Assembly: GCA_022385805.1 (NCBI GenBank) | Contig: MU277735.1 | Coordinates: forward strand, 62,001 to 126,000 | Length of the DNA: 64,000 nucleotides | Direction: 5' to 3' | Source: Pilatotrama ljubarskyi | Taxonomy: Eukaryota; Basidiomycota; Agaricomycetes; Polyporales; Polyporaceae | Made by a program: the position numbers and the translations under genes | Part shown: positions 10,893 to 22,386 of the stretch, one piece after another | How positions within the stretch are numbered: position 1 is the first letter of the stretch | How the letters are laid out: every line of letters begins with the position of its first letter | Notes under the pieces: model-generated | Told to the model about the DNA's origin: nothing | What the model saw: only the letters and a program-made list of their open reading frames with translations | Databases searched by the model: none

Positions 10893-12087
10893 ATGGCTGT
10901 GGCGACGACTATAGACCTCTCGCAGCCCATGGCGAACATCCTGCGTCAGGGTACGGCAGAGGCTCACGAGCGGGCTGAGCACAGCCAGGGTGCAAAGTGG
11001 CTCGCTCGCGGCGAGCTCGACAAGGAGGAATACGTTCGCTTCCTGATGATGCTCTGGCACATCTACGAGTGAGTCTAATCCCTTTGCACATCGTACTCTC
11101 GCTGACGGATTCGCCACGCCCGATCAGCGCGTTCGAGCGTGCGCTCGAGCAGCACGCCACACACCCCGTCCTCGCGCCGACGCACAACCCCGGGCTCTTT
11201 TCGCGCTCCGCCAGCATCGCCGCCGACATCAGCTACCTGCTCGACGTGCCCGAGGCGTCCTGGCAGACGCACCCGCTGCACGCCGCGTTGATGGCGTCGC
11301 CCCCGCCAGCGCTCACACAATACGTCTCGCGGATCCAGGAGCTCGCGGCCGGCCCGGACCCGTCTCGGCTCCTCGCGCACGCGTACGTCCGGTACCTTGG
11401 GGACCTCAGCGGGGGCCAGTTCATCCGCAGGCGTATTGTCAAGGCGTACGGGCTCGACGACGGCGCGGGCGTGAGCTTCTACGAGTTCCGGCCGCTCGGC
11501 GGGAGCTCTTCGGGAGCGACGACGACGACGATGGGCGAGCTGAAGAAGATCAAGGAGTGGTACCGGGACGGCATGAACGCTGGCGTCGGGGACAATGCGG
11601 AGCTCAAAGGTGGGTGGCGTGCTGTCTTTCGCGTGGTACCCCGGTGCGAAGTGCTGACGTACCTGACTGCGTTGCGGTGTGCCTCCGAATAGCCGCCATC
11701 CTGGACGAGGCGCAGCTCGCGTTCGACTACAACACCGCGCTCTTCGACGCGCTGAACCCGCCGTCAACGGCGAGCTCGAGTTCGTCGGACGTCGAGATCG
11801 ACTCACCGCTCCACTCGCCCGTCGAGTCCTCGCCCCCGACTCCCCCCAGCACTGACCTCTCCCACGCACCTTTGCTCGGCGCTGTGAAGGAGCAGCCGAA
11901 GGTCCTGTACGAGGCGTCGCAGCCCCCTACTGAGGAGCGGCTTGTCAGCATTTCGTCCGTCATCGCGCTGGTCGCCGCGCTGTCCCTCACGCACTTCGTT
12001 CTCGTGATCGGCGGCTTTACCGGGGAGAAGGGGTACGCCAAGCTGGAAGCGTTCCAGCAGTGGCTGAATGGCCTTGTCGGTGCATGA
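10893..12087 (+). CDS. Heme oxygenase, C-terminally membrane-anchored
   Basis: Three exons: 10893-11068, 11128-11609 and 11693-12087. Heme oxygenase opens heme to biliverdin, CO and iron using electrons from a reductase, usually at the ER. The proximal heme ligand is His25, in GTAEAHERAEHS. The distal-helix signature GDLSGGQ is intact within YVRYLGDLSGGQFIRRRIV. After the all-helical domain there is a long Ser-rich acidic linker, then a C-terminal hydrophobic helix (VSISSVIALVAALSLTHFVLVIGGF), as in tail-anchored heme oxygenases. No unusual residue is seen at the active site. Confidence 0.95.
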
Positions 12088-12434
12088 TCCTCACGCGCGG
12101 CTTCATGTATGTCTGAGGGCTTCGACATGTCTGTTGTGATCCGTACCCGCATCGCGGATTCTGGGGTGGTTCCGAGGAAGACGCGGATTCGTTACTTTAC
12201 CTACCTTGTAAAATAGGGGACGCCTGCTTGTCCACACTGTTCTATCAATGGCACTGATGCGTACATTCCTACCCTTATTGAACTGTCTGCCAGTGGTACT
12301 CTTTAGCACATCGCACGCGGTGTATTATTGCTCGCACAGAAGCTTAGCAGGGGGGTCAATCTCAGCGGCCGGTCGAGGAACAGCGCAGGCGATTACGGAG
12401 TTCCGGAGAGTCGCGACAAAACTCACGCGGTAGC

Positions 12435-13283
12435 TCAGGGTTTCACTTGCTCGCCCTTCCAGTCCCACACCTTCCCTCTCTCAGCGGTCCCGAGGCCCTT
12501 CACGACCCCCACGAGCCTCTCCGCGGCGTATTCAGGCTCGAACAGCTTCCCGGGTTTCACGCTGCTCCAGAACGCCTTGCTCAAACCCGTCTTCACGGTG
12601 CCGGGATGGACCCCGACGCTGATCGCCGGCAGCTTCTTCGCCTGCAGGTGCAGGTCGAACGTGCGGATGACCTGGTTGAGCGCGGCCTTGGACGCGCGGT
12701 ACGAATACCAGCCGCCGAGCGCATTGTCCGAGATCGAGCCGACGCGGGCGGAGACGTGGACCCACTTTGCCAGAGCTGACGCGCTTGCTGCTTCGGGCGG
12801 AGTCTCGCCCGCGGAGGATGGGTGCGCCTTGGGAGCGGTAGAGGGGGGAGGGAGGAAGCGAGAGAAGTGCTTGATAAAGAGCAGGTGGGCGATCACGTTG
12901 AGGTTGAACGTCTCGGCGATATTCTTGAGCACCAGGTCAGCCGGCTGCCGCTCGGGATATAGTATTCCGGCTAGGAAGAACGCGACGCGGATATAGGACT
13001 GTGCATCCTTTGGGAGCGCATGTGCGAGCGCGTCTGCTGCGGCGGCAATGCTCTCCTCTGAGGTGAAGTCCAACGGGAGGACGTGCAGCCGGGCGGGGTC
13101 GACGTCCTGGAGCGGTTGGAGAATGTGCTCACGCACGGTGTCTGGGGTTCGACGTTGCTCTGAGGAAGGAGGGTGTGGCCTGTAGGTACCGAAGACGGGG
13201 AGAGAAGTCGTGCGGAGGTAGTGCCGGATGAGCGCGAGCGAGAGTCCGCGCGTAGCGGGTGAGATTAAGATGAAAGGAGGCAT
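12435..13283 (-). CDS. Short-chain dehydrogenase/reductase
   Basis: A single-exon minus-strand gene. I chose the ATG at 13283 (MPPFILISPATRGLSLALIRHYL) because the Rossmann beta-alpha unit starts there; an ATG 16 codons upstream (13331) is in frame. Features of classical SDRs are present: FFLAGIL in place of NNAG, NLNVIAHLLF, the Ser of VHVSARVGSI, and the catalytic Tyr/Lys in YSYRASKAALNQ, followed by HPGTVKTGLSKAF. The nucleotide-binding glycine motif is degenerate (PATRGLS). The substrate is unknown; the pattern resembles C-factor/CsgA-like SDRs. Confidence 0.88.
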   Translation of the reverse strand: MPPFILISPATRGLSLALIRHYLRTTSLPVFGTYRPHPPSSEQRRTPDTVREHILQPLQDVDPARLHVLPLDFTSEESIAAAADALAHALPKDAQSYIRVAFFLAGILYPERQPADLVLKNIAETFNLNVIAHLLFIKHFSRFLPPPSTAPKAHPSSAGETPPEAASASALAKWVHVSARVGSISDNALGGWYSYRASKAALNQVIRTFDLHLQAKKLPAISVGVHPGTVKTGLSKAFWSSVKPGKLFEPEYAAERLVGVVKGLGTAERGKVWDWKGEQVKP

Positions 13284-13939
13284 CGCCGAGAGTAGCCTGG
13301 AGCCCAGCTTAGGCAGTAGAATGAGCAGCAAAGTGCTATGCGTGGGTCAAGGATTAGGCGGGCAGAAGACAATGAGTCTTGCCAGCGCGACGGCCAACGT
13401 GGTTGGGCCGCTGGTACCAGGAGGAGCAGTCTAAATTCCAAACGGGTCAGCCGCATGTCGGCCAGACAGCCTACCTGCCTTCAAGATCGCCTCTTGCATA
13501 TGATACGTAGCGAAGAGTGGACAAGAGTGGGAGGGTTGTCCTGCACACCTCCAGGTTATCCGGCCACGGTCAATGCATAGTCATCGTTGGTGGTCGTGGT
13601 TAAAGTGGATGGAGGTGCGAGTCTGTGGCTCTGCTTGAGAGTCGGATTGCGGTCCGAGTGTCCGAGGGCCTATGAGCGCTAAGCTTCAACGCCTCTTTGG
13701 TGACCGCCACACTACGAGTAGTCTGAGTTACGCTCCAGGGTTGCTCCAGGGCGTACCATCCTCTTGTGGTCAGTCTTTCCGCGCCAAAGCGGGTTTCAAA
13801 GCACTAGAGCCTATAGAGAAAATGGGCCTTGGTTCTCGAGTTGTGACTAGCTTTGCATAGGCCCGAGTACTGTCGGTGGCTGGCGACGATCCTCAGGAAC
13901 TACTTCTTCGACGGGTCTTCGATACCGTACCTGGGAGAC
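13284..13939. other. Intergenic region, nothing recognised
   Basis: This region lies between the start of the SDR gene and the start of the WD40 gene, which are transcribed divergently. Short open frames show no motif or splicing partner. Confidence 0.5.
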
Positions 13940-16290
13940 ATGGTCTCACCCCCGCTCGACGAAGCACTCCCCCGGCTGTGGAGACCAAACGAGACACCCA
14001 ACAAGGCTGCTCCCATATTGCTTAGAAGGAGAGCTGTCGATGATTTGGTGGAGCATGGGTTGCCCTACTCCAAGTTGAGCCTTCGAGACGCGTCTCCCTT
14101 CCCAGCTCCCAGCTGACAGTAGGACCGCTGCAGAAAACTTGAGCGACATACATCCTGCGTGAACGCAATGGCCATCTCCCCCAATGGCAGATGGTTGGCA
14201 AGCGGTGGAGACGGTGAGCACAAGCCGAGTGGCCCACCCCCATAGTGATGTGCGTACTGAGGCCTTGCACCCTTGACGAGACCCATACGTGCACCTGTGG
14301 GATTTCGACCAGGAGAGTCTAGCGAAACCATCACGGAGGTTTATTGGACCGAAGGTAAACCATCCCTCTGCTATGTGTGCTTACTGGATATGGGTCCGCT
14401 AAGCCCCACGCCAGTCTAACGTCTTCACTTTGGCATTTTCGGCCTCAGGGCAATACCTGTACTCGTGAGTTCCCGCCTTTTCATGTCCCAGATGTTCTCT
14501 CGTCATCTCTTAACAATTCTGTTAGCGGAGAAACCCGGGCTGACATCTTCCAGTATGATCTCTCGCATGTGTCTCTACCTATCGTCAACATAAGCGGCGC
14601 GTCGGAATCGCCCTGTGCGACACATAACGTTCATGACGTACGCAGATGATTTTTTCGCTCTGACCTGTTCCTGTCTCAAAGCCCCATAGGACAGTATCCG
14701 TGCGATATCATGTCACCCCGAACAGGATCACCTTTTTCTGAGCGCAGCGTAGGTTACGACAGTTGTCATCGCGTCTCTGCCCGGTCCTCACGTTCAGCAG
14801 CGAAGACGGCCGTGTCATTCAGCACGATATCCGCGCCGACGGTCGGCGTAGCCGCGCACAGGGCATGTTGCAACAAATCGCCCCGTTTTCCTGCGTCCAA
14901 TATCACCCCAGGATGACGCAGCTTTTTGTTACGAGCGACACGCAGGGAGTCGTGTGCCTCAGAGACGTGCGGATGGCATTCGGCTCTCTATCGCAGCGGC
15001 AGAACAAGGGCATCGTGCAAAAAGTGGGCAGCCACGCCTCTGTGAGTGTGACGACTAACATTGCTCAGTATGTTACAGCGATCGCGAAGCAAGGGCAGGC
15101 GTGTATGGCGCGGCCGGAGACGAGCAGTCTCGTGTTTGACCGTGAAGGTAGGCCTCTTCTGTGACGCGTATCGGGCGCCGGGTGCTCAGCCTATATGCAG
15201 GTCACAGATTAGCCCTGACGATGCTAGTGCGTGTGACTCGCTGTTTTGAATGCAGACTTCGCGGGGCTGACATGTATGCTAGCACCACTATCCTACGCTA
15301 TACTCACTGAATGATCCCTACCCAATCGCCACCTTCAGCGGCCGTCACCTCCCGGATGGCTCGCCCGTCCCAGAAGGAGAGCGGACCTGGTCGAATAGCT
15401 GTACCATGAAGGTCCTTCACGATTCGTGCCAATCTGGAGTCGCCGCTAACGCGAGTTTGTTTAGCACGCAAGTTTTGGCGGCTTCGGGTCCGACCGCGAC
15501 TCGTACTTCGCACTAGGGTCCGACGACTTTCGTGCGTACTTATGGAAGATCCCTGAAGATGCAGCCCTTTTGGAGGGTCGGACGGTAGTCGAACACTCGG
15601 AGTGGGAGAGACGCCCGCGTCCAGGAGAGATAGGTGTGTCGCCTCCAGAATCGGAGACTCCGTGCCGCATCTTACGGTTCCGTGTAGGATACGCCGAGTC
15701 TCATATGGCTCCTCGATACGTCCCTGTCGAGCTCTCGATACCCCATGCTCGCTTGACAGGTACTCGGGCTCATGAACCCTTTCATCTGTCCGACGCTGAC
15801 TTCTCTGCCAGGACACGACTCCATCGTAAACACAGCACTCATCCACCCAGACAGGCCCTACCTCCTCACCGCCGGCATCGAGCGCTACATCCGCCTGCAC
15901 AGCCCGACCCCGGTCACCCCCTGTACCGAACCCCTCTCATTAACCCCGCAAGAGGTCCGCAAGATACCGCCTGCGGATCCGAATTCTCGCTTGCTGCTGC
16001 TTCGCGCGATGGGCATCATCGACGATCCGGTGGAGAATCACGAGGATGATGGGCAGGCTATCGCTCTGTTCGACCAGTGCGTTGTCGTTCCTTCCCTTAC
16101 TCGTACCTCATAGAAGCCCCGGTCGTCCGATTGGGCTGATAAAATGACTAGGATCTTGCGGACAGAGGGCAATGGGGACGTGTTCAACATCCGCCCGTGC
16201 GGTCCGGGCTATGAGCTGAGCGATTCGGAGGACGACAGCGATGTCGAGATGGACGACGAGGATGCGGATGGCGCGATTGATATCGAGTAA
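13940..16290 (+). CDS. WD40 protein of the DCAF type (CUL4-DDB1 substrate receptor-like)
   Basis: Thirteen exons with agreeing phases: 13940-14073, 14134-14213, 14281-14354, 14415-14464, 14526-14637, 14690-14748, 14798-15023, 15069-15147, 15201-15226, 15283-15411, 15465-15759, 15812-16076 and 16152-16290. WD repeats include HTSCVNAMAISPNGRWLASGGDD, VHLWDF, SNVFTLAFSASGQYLYS, DDSIRAISCHPEQDHLFLSA, EDGRVIQHDIR, FALGSDDFRAYLWKIP and GHDSIVNTALIHPDRPYLLTAG. The HDIR and VCLRDVRMAF segments are DxR-box-like, as in DCAF5/6/8 proteins that bind DDB1. The C-terminus is very acidic. One exon is only 26 bases. A 54-base in-frame segment (15634-15687) has splice signals and may be optional. The acceptor of exon 7 could lie three bases later. 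Confidence 0.88.
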
Positions 16291-16658
16291 AGGCGGCGCG
16301 CTCTATGCTGCATCTCATATATCACTACTATTGTATGTGCGCCTTCTTGGATATGTGAGAGATTCAAAGGAGATAGCCTCGTTCAGTGGACCATTACGTC
16401 GACGGTACAGCTGGCTAATGACACTTGAAGCGGAGATGAAGCGCAGGAACCTCGAGAGGAAGCGAGAGGATTCGTGCGACAGGATATTGCGCCATCCAGC
16501 TGGCCCTTCGCCATCCCCTCCTATCCTCTCCATATAATTTTGAATTGCGAGAACTGCGGCTGAGTAAGTATGTTCACAGACTCGGAGGAAAACGATGTGC
16601 CAATTAAGAATCCTTGAAGTCTCAAGGTGCGTGGGCAGGTTTGTGATTTCGCGGTGTG

Positions 16659-17244
16659 ATGACGATGCACCGGCGACCGTCGATGGATATTATAGAGGAC
16701 GCTGGCGTCCTGGGCAATGGAACGCCCTCATCGCTGTCGACGCAGCATCGCGTGCCGGAAAGTTTGGAAAGGAAGCGAGCCTTCGACACCCATTCGGCAC
16801 CCACAAGTAGAAGCTAGAGGCGTCCGGGAAGACACTCGAGGAAGCCATCGCCGACAAAGACGTGGCAGCGCAGTTGATTCACATAGCCATAGTCGCCACC
16901 GCAGACGAGTGGCACATGCAGGGGCAACGGGTGCTCAGATGAGTTCCAGGAGCTCGGGCGTTCATCGAGGAGACTCCCGATATTAGGAGGTTGCTTGCCA
17001 GCGCTTTGCGAGGACCTGCGATGGGCCCAACCGTCGATTGGGTCCGCTACAACGTTAGGTACGCGTGTCTGAACCGTATATTTGCGTTCCCGACCCATTC
17101 GTTATGAGACAGTGATATGGTAGGATGAAATTGTCAAGGGCGAGCAGATCCGCTGGCGCGATTGGAATGGCGGGCGCAGCCGGAGGCGGCGGCGGCGGCG
17201 GCAGCAGCAGCAGCAGCAGCAGCAGCAGCGGGTCAGGAGGTGCT
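16659..17244 (+). pseudogene. Interrupted coding-like region ending in a Gln repeat
   Basis: Coding-like segments follow one another but are broken. First, a frame begins MTMHRRPSMDIIEDAGVL and stops at TAG 16815-16817. A second frame (from 16811) reads KTLEEAIADKDVAAQLIHIA and DEWHMQGQRVLR up to a TGA at 16937-16939. The same frame continues as AFIEETPDIRRLLASALRGP and VDWVRYN. After a possible intron comes DEIVKGEQIRWRDWNGG, and then Arg and nine Gln codons to a stop. I know no family for it. It may be a decayed gene or one whose introns I misplace: alternative frames in the middle are also open. Confidence 0.3.
17185..17229 (+). repeat. Triplet repeat (GGC)6(AGC)9
   Basis: Six GGC units are followed directly by nine AGC units. 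In the best plus-strand frame they encode poly-Arg then poly-Gln; in another frame poly-Gly then poly-Ser. Pure triplet tracts of this type vary in length between strains. Confidence 0.9.
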
Positions 17245-17396
17245 GAACAACTCGGACTGATACCGTGCCATGGCTTGCAGCTGCCTGTGAGACTTCGAGC
17301 ACGGTCGATAGCACACCGCACTGTGTATAAGTGGCTCTATGATACAACAAAATAATCGATCAAAGGCGAACGTACGCTCCACGCTGCCTGCGTGTC

Positions 17397-20300
17397 CTAC
17401 CGGCACAACTTCCACATCCCGTCCTTGACCATCACCAGGCCTTCCCGCCGCGCGGCCTCCATGAACTCGGCGAGCTGCTCGATCGTCCTGTCATATCCAG
17501 GCGCGAATTTCAACATAGTCTGTATCCGCGGCAATGGGAGCGCGCCAAGGTTGGTAAGCATCCCCTCGATGAACTGCAAGGGAGCGCGAGGTAGCTTTCA
17601 GTACGTCTATGCGATCTCAAGAGCGTGGCAGCGCCATACCTTCCAGTACACCTTCATCTGCTCGGCCTGCTGTTGCTGCACGGCGAGCGCGGGGCCCGCT
17701 TCGTCCACCACCGCTGCTGGGAGGGTCGAGTGAGACGACGCTGGTAATGCCTGGACTCCGGCATGACGCGTACCTGGACGGGCGACAGTCTTCTGACCAG
17801 ATGGCGCAGCTTCTGCGATCTCTAGCAGCTTGTAGCGATCGGTCTCTTCCTCCTTGAGCACACCAAGCTCGACCCAGGTCGTGAGCGCCTTCAGGATCGC
17901 CGTCTTCTCGACAGACTTGAACTGGGCGATAAGCTCTTCGACCGTCCACGTGTCTGCCGCGCAATTCCATTCAGCCACCCGATGTTTCGCGGAGAGGAGG
18001 AAAGAATCGCATACCTTTCTGCGAGAAGAGCTCGACGATCGACGCCTCGAGCGGCGGCACCTCCGCGCTGACCGTCCGGTCTTGTAGCTCGATGTCCAGC
18101 TGGATCGTCCCGAGGTGCGAGAGCCAGTGCAGCCGCTTGTCCGGCTTGAACAGGTGGTACTCCCTCGCGTACGTCTCTTGAATCCTGCGAAGACGATCGT
18201 ATCGTGAGATGAGGCGGAGGAACTGGAGCGGACGCTCAGACGTACTCTCTGAATTGACCCGGCATGGTGAAGCTGTTCGTCTGGAGCGGAGGCCAGAAGT
18301 GCTTGGAGATGATCGTGGGGTGGAGAGGCATCTGCAGCAGGTGTTCGCTCGTTCACTCACGCAAAAGGGAGTCATGGACGGCGAGACGTACGGATTTCTG
18401 GGCTTGAATGTGCTGATCGATACGTCGCGACTCCGTCATGTCTCGCAGCATGACTTCGCACACTTGCAGCGCCGCCTCCCCGAAACGGACCTTCAGGATC
18501 TCGATATTCCTCCGCTGCAGATGACTCGTTAGCAGCATTCCACTGAGCAATGTAACAGCCAGGCTTACCTCTCGCTCGTAATTACCGTCTTTCACAGCGA
18601 GCAGCCGTTGCGTGAGGAGCACCTGCAGTTCCTTGACGAACAGGTCTTTTGAGTCGTAGATGCTGACCAGTGTGCTGATGACGTCGCTTGGTTTGTTCGT
18701 CCGGAAATCTGTAGCGGCGTAGTCAGTGACAGATCGCCCACAGTAAGCGCTGCATAAGGCTAACCGGGACCAGCGTCGATTGGTTCGGGCTCCCAGTTGG
18801 GGTCGGTGAAGTCGTCCGCTTGCATCTGCTGCAGAGGTTGTATAGGCTCGTTCTCGTCGACAAGGGAGTCTCCGCTCTCGCCATCCCCTACGAGGCTTGC
18901 GACGATACAGCGGATGGTGTCTGGCCGCTCTCTGCAAGGTGCATCGCATGAGTACGGCCTAATTGTCGCGCGTCGGAAGAAGCGCACCTGAGGTACTTCC
19001 GTATGGGATCGGCAACCTTGTACAATAGAACACCCGGAGGGTCTATGATGCGTAGACAGCGGATTATGCTGACGTATTGCGTCAGGATATCCTTCGTGTC
19101 TGCGCCGGGATGTAATAGACGCTTCTTGTTTCTGCACACGCTATCAGCATCGACGCCTCCTTCCCCTGAATATGAGGTCATCCTCACGCTTTCCGCAATG
19201 TGATGACAAGCTGGCTGCGTTGATCTACGCGCTGTAGGCATTCCTGAAGACGACCACGAACACGGTTAATCATTATGTCGAAGTCCTCGAGTCCAGGCCG
19301 ATGGGACGCGACCTTCAAATCCTGTAGCGCACTCTGAGAATCAGGATAGTCGATTATGATGTCGAATATCTCCTGAATCCTGTGGGACTTCAGGTCGGTG
19401 GTTACATCAGAGAGAAGGCGGTGGCGACCTACCGGAGGTCGCAGAGCGTCTTACAGACGTGATAGTCAAACCGCGAGCCGACGCCTTGCAGCATGGCGCG
19501 TGCTTCCTCGGCTACGAAACCATTGTTAATCGTTTGCCCCGACTTCCGTGAGCATTATTTTGTACCAACCGCTTCTCGCGCCTCGGGCATAAGGCATGAT
19601 CATCCAAGGGACGATCGTCTCAGTCATCCACTCCCTTAGCTTCGGTAGCATCGGTTCGTCCCACTTCTTCGCGCACGTCTCGTAGACGTGCGCCTCGATG
19701 TACTCGTAACATACGCTAGAAATCAACGACTCGTACCGTTCCAGAAGACCAAGCGTTTCACAAGCGGTCCAGAGCTGATAATCAGGGCGTGGTGGCGGTT
19801 CTGAAGGTGAGGGATCTTGGGGGATTGCCCAGGGTGGTGGACTTGATGTGTTGACGAGGGAGAATGTCGATGCTATCAGTTCCTTGAACCCACGGGAAAA
19901 GGAAGCGGGGAATATGGAGAAAATGTGAGTCTGAAACGCGAGGGTATAAGCAGAGAATATGGTTGTTCCTAGCCTGTATACGCTATCTTAGCATGGGATT
20001 CCCACTACATATGGCTGGATCTTTGGGCGTACTCAGTTATCGGTTTCCATGCGGTGTACCATGCGACGAGGCGGAAGATGAGCTGAACAATAGCCTCGAC
20101 TTGCCCTGAGTTCTGCGCCTCATCAAGAGTCTGACATCTGACACGCTGATGTGGTCTCCTATACACCTACCTCATATTCTGCCATGTATTGCAGGACTTC
20201 TCGCTGGACGAGGTGCTGCTGTCTTCGCATATCCTCTTCGGTGGATCCCTATGTCAACAGTATAGCGCTGGAAGAGAGCGCATGATACATACCAAGGAAG

Positions 20301-20656
20301 TTCTCTAGAAGCATGGATAGCATCTTTGCCCGTCCAACCATGTCAAAGGCTGCCCGGACTTGCTGCATGTCTTGTGGCTAAGTTAGGGCACAGGTGCGCC
20401 CACCCCACAGTGCGCCCGGGACGTACCATGCGTCTTGACAGAGTTGGGATCATTGATGTCTCGTGGATAGAGAAACTCTGAAGCCATCCTCCACGCCTGT
20501 TCTCCAATGTATTTGAGCCCCCGAGGACAGCGCTAGCAAGTGGCATACCTCGCTGAAGGACAGGAGGCCCTGGATGCCCGGCTGCGCGCCGTTCAAGCGT
20601 TCGAACGCTCTCTGCCACTTTGCAGAGGTTTGTACTCGTAGTGCCTCCGTCGCCAT
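17397..20656 (-). CDS. APC2: Anaphase-promoting complex subunit 2 (cullin-like)
   Basis: A many-exon minus-strand gene from ATG 20656 (MATEALRVQTSAKWQRAFERLNG) to the stop at 17397. Recognisable parts in order: FLYPRDINDPNSVKTH, then CYEYIEAHVYETCAKKWDEP and WMTETIVPWMI, then cullin-like segments (FKPDKRLHWLSHLGTIQLDIEL, VPPLEASIVELFSQK). A WTVEELIAQFKSVEKTAILK segment follows, and the C-terminal winged helix IQTMLKFAPGYDRTIEQLAEF-MEAARREGLV. APC2 with APC11 forms the catalytic core of the APC/C ubiquitin ligase that drives mitotic exit. The penultimate exon contains a Gln run (QQQQAEQMKVYWK). I did not fix every internal splice site. It is transcribed divergently from the alpha/beta-hydrolase, with 256 bases between start codons. 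Confidence 0.9.
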
Positions 20657-20912
20657 ATGAGAGTCTCCAGCGCTGGGCGCTGCGAGACGAGAGATGAGAT
20701 CGAGGAGGTCGCTTGAAGGAGTAGGAACAGAGCAAGTCGCGACAGCCGCAGGCGCGTCGCGTCGCGTTCAAGACGCGCTTGGCTGGGCGCCTGCCGTATT
20801 CGCAGGCTTGACCACGACCACGACCATCTCAGGCAACCGCTCCTACAAAGTCCCCTTCATCGTCCTTTGGCTATTTATCTCGTTGCCGCCGCTCCTGTGT
20901 ATACCACAGCAA

Positions 20913-22202
20913 ATGGCTCAAAGTAGAGATGTCTTCACTTATGCGTACAAACGCGTCGGGGAACTGGATATCCATCTGGACATTTACCCGCCCCGAGAGA
21001 TTCCTGAGCTGGACTCTCGCCTCTTACCTGCCGTCATCTACTTTCATGGGGGCGCGCTCACCGTCGGTAACAGAACGAGCTGGTTTCCGTCCTGGCTACA
21101 TAGTGCGTACGCCTCTTCTGTGTTCACGACGGCGATCTTCCGGATCTGTCTGTGGTCTACGCTACAGGCCCCTCGTCTGACACGTATCACCAGGACGCGT
21201 TGTGAACTCTGGGATGGTGTTCATGTCTGCAGACTACCGTCTCATCCCCCCTTCTACCGGGCATGACATTCTGGAAGACATCAAGGATCTCTTCCACTTT
21301 CTCACAAACGATGCCAATCAGCGCATCAGGGAGAATTGGGCAGCTCGAGGCTCTGTCAGTCGCGCCTTCCAGATCGATCCTCATGCACTCGCAGTCTCAG
21401 GCAGCAGCGCAGGCGGATTGTGTGCATACCTGGCAGCTGCACACGCGTCACCCAGACCGAAGGCGGTCCTCTCTTTGTATGGGATGGGAGGTGATATGCT
21501 GGTCAGTTCACCTGTTAGCATGGCGACTGTATGGCCCTCACCACGCCAGGCCCTCAGACGTCGCACTACCTCGTCCCGAAAACCGTGCCGTTCTTTCGAG
21601 GACGCGAGATTCTCGACCCCAATGACTTCTCTCAGTACCTATACCCTGCCTGCAAGGAGTTATCGTCCACTTCGGACTCCCCTCTGGCTTACCACCCACT
21701 GACCTACCATATACCTGGATATCCCGCTAATCCGCGGATGTTGCTTGGTCGACTCTACCTCCAGATGGGTACCTTCCTAGACTATCATACCGGCTGCCAC
21801 GACCCCAGTCTCAGTGCCTCGCTACGGACCATCCTGCGTGAGCGCGCCCTTGGCGACCACGGCAGTATGGTTGTCGAAGATCCCGGCTCGGAGATCGCCT
21901 TCGACGAGTTCCGCGAGACGATCCCAAGTGTGCACAGGCGCCTGCTCCCTCAGTTGACGGTCAGCTCTGCTTTGCCTCCGATGCTCCTTATTCACGGGTC
22001 GGCGGACACGGCGGTGCTAGTCCAAGAGTCCGAGAATCTCCAGTCCTTGCTGCGCGAAGCTGGCGTACCTGCAGAGTTGGTGGTCGTAGAAGGCAAGGAG
22101 CACTCCTTCGACTATGAAGCGGATGCAGAGGACGAATTTGGCGGGTCGGGTGGTCTCTTTGACAGAGCGGTGTCGTTCCTTGCAGAGACCCTTCACAGGT
22201 GA
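20913..22202 (+). CDS. Alpha/beta-hydrolase (lipase/esterase, HSL-like)
   Basis: Three exons: 20913-21102, 21194-21501 and 21558-22202. The start is the ATG of MAQSRDVFTYAYKRVGELDIHLDIY. The oxyanion-hole motif HGGAL follows LPAVIYF. The nucleophile elbow is GSSAGG, in ALAVSGSSAGGLCAYLAAA. The acid lies in LLIHGSADTAV and the His in VEGKEHSFDYEADAED, so the triad appears complete. No signal peptide follows from this start; an upstream in-frame ATG (20694) would add a hydrophobic segment (VPFIVLWLFISLPPLL) that could act as an anchor. The substrate is not predictable. Confidence 0.87.
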
Positions 22203-22386
22203 GTGAGTAGCTCACACCCTGAAGAATCATACCTCTCACATATACAACGAGAACAGACATGCATAGAACCCTAGCCGTGGTATCAGAGCGAATACAACAT
22301 GAACAAACTAGGAAGCAGAGTCGAAACCAGTCGTGATAGCCCAGAAACGCAAGAAGTCCGATACCCAGACAGTTCCCCACCCTCTG

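Noticed and set aside
11075..11869. 264-codon open frame on the minus strand
   Set aside because: It is antisense to heme oxygenase exons 2-3 and is Arg-rich in the way expected of a shadow frame.
14461..14491. 27-base apparent intron in the WD40 gene
   Set aside because: Too short. A 61-base intron (14465-14525) gives the expected SGQYLYSGETRADIFQYD reading instead.
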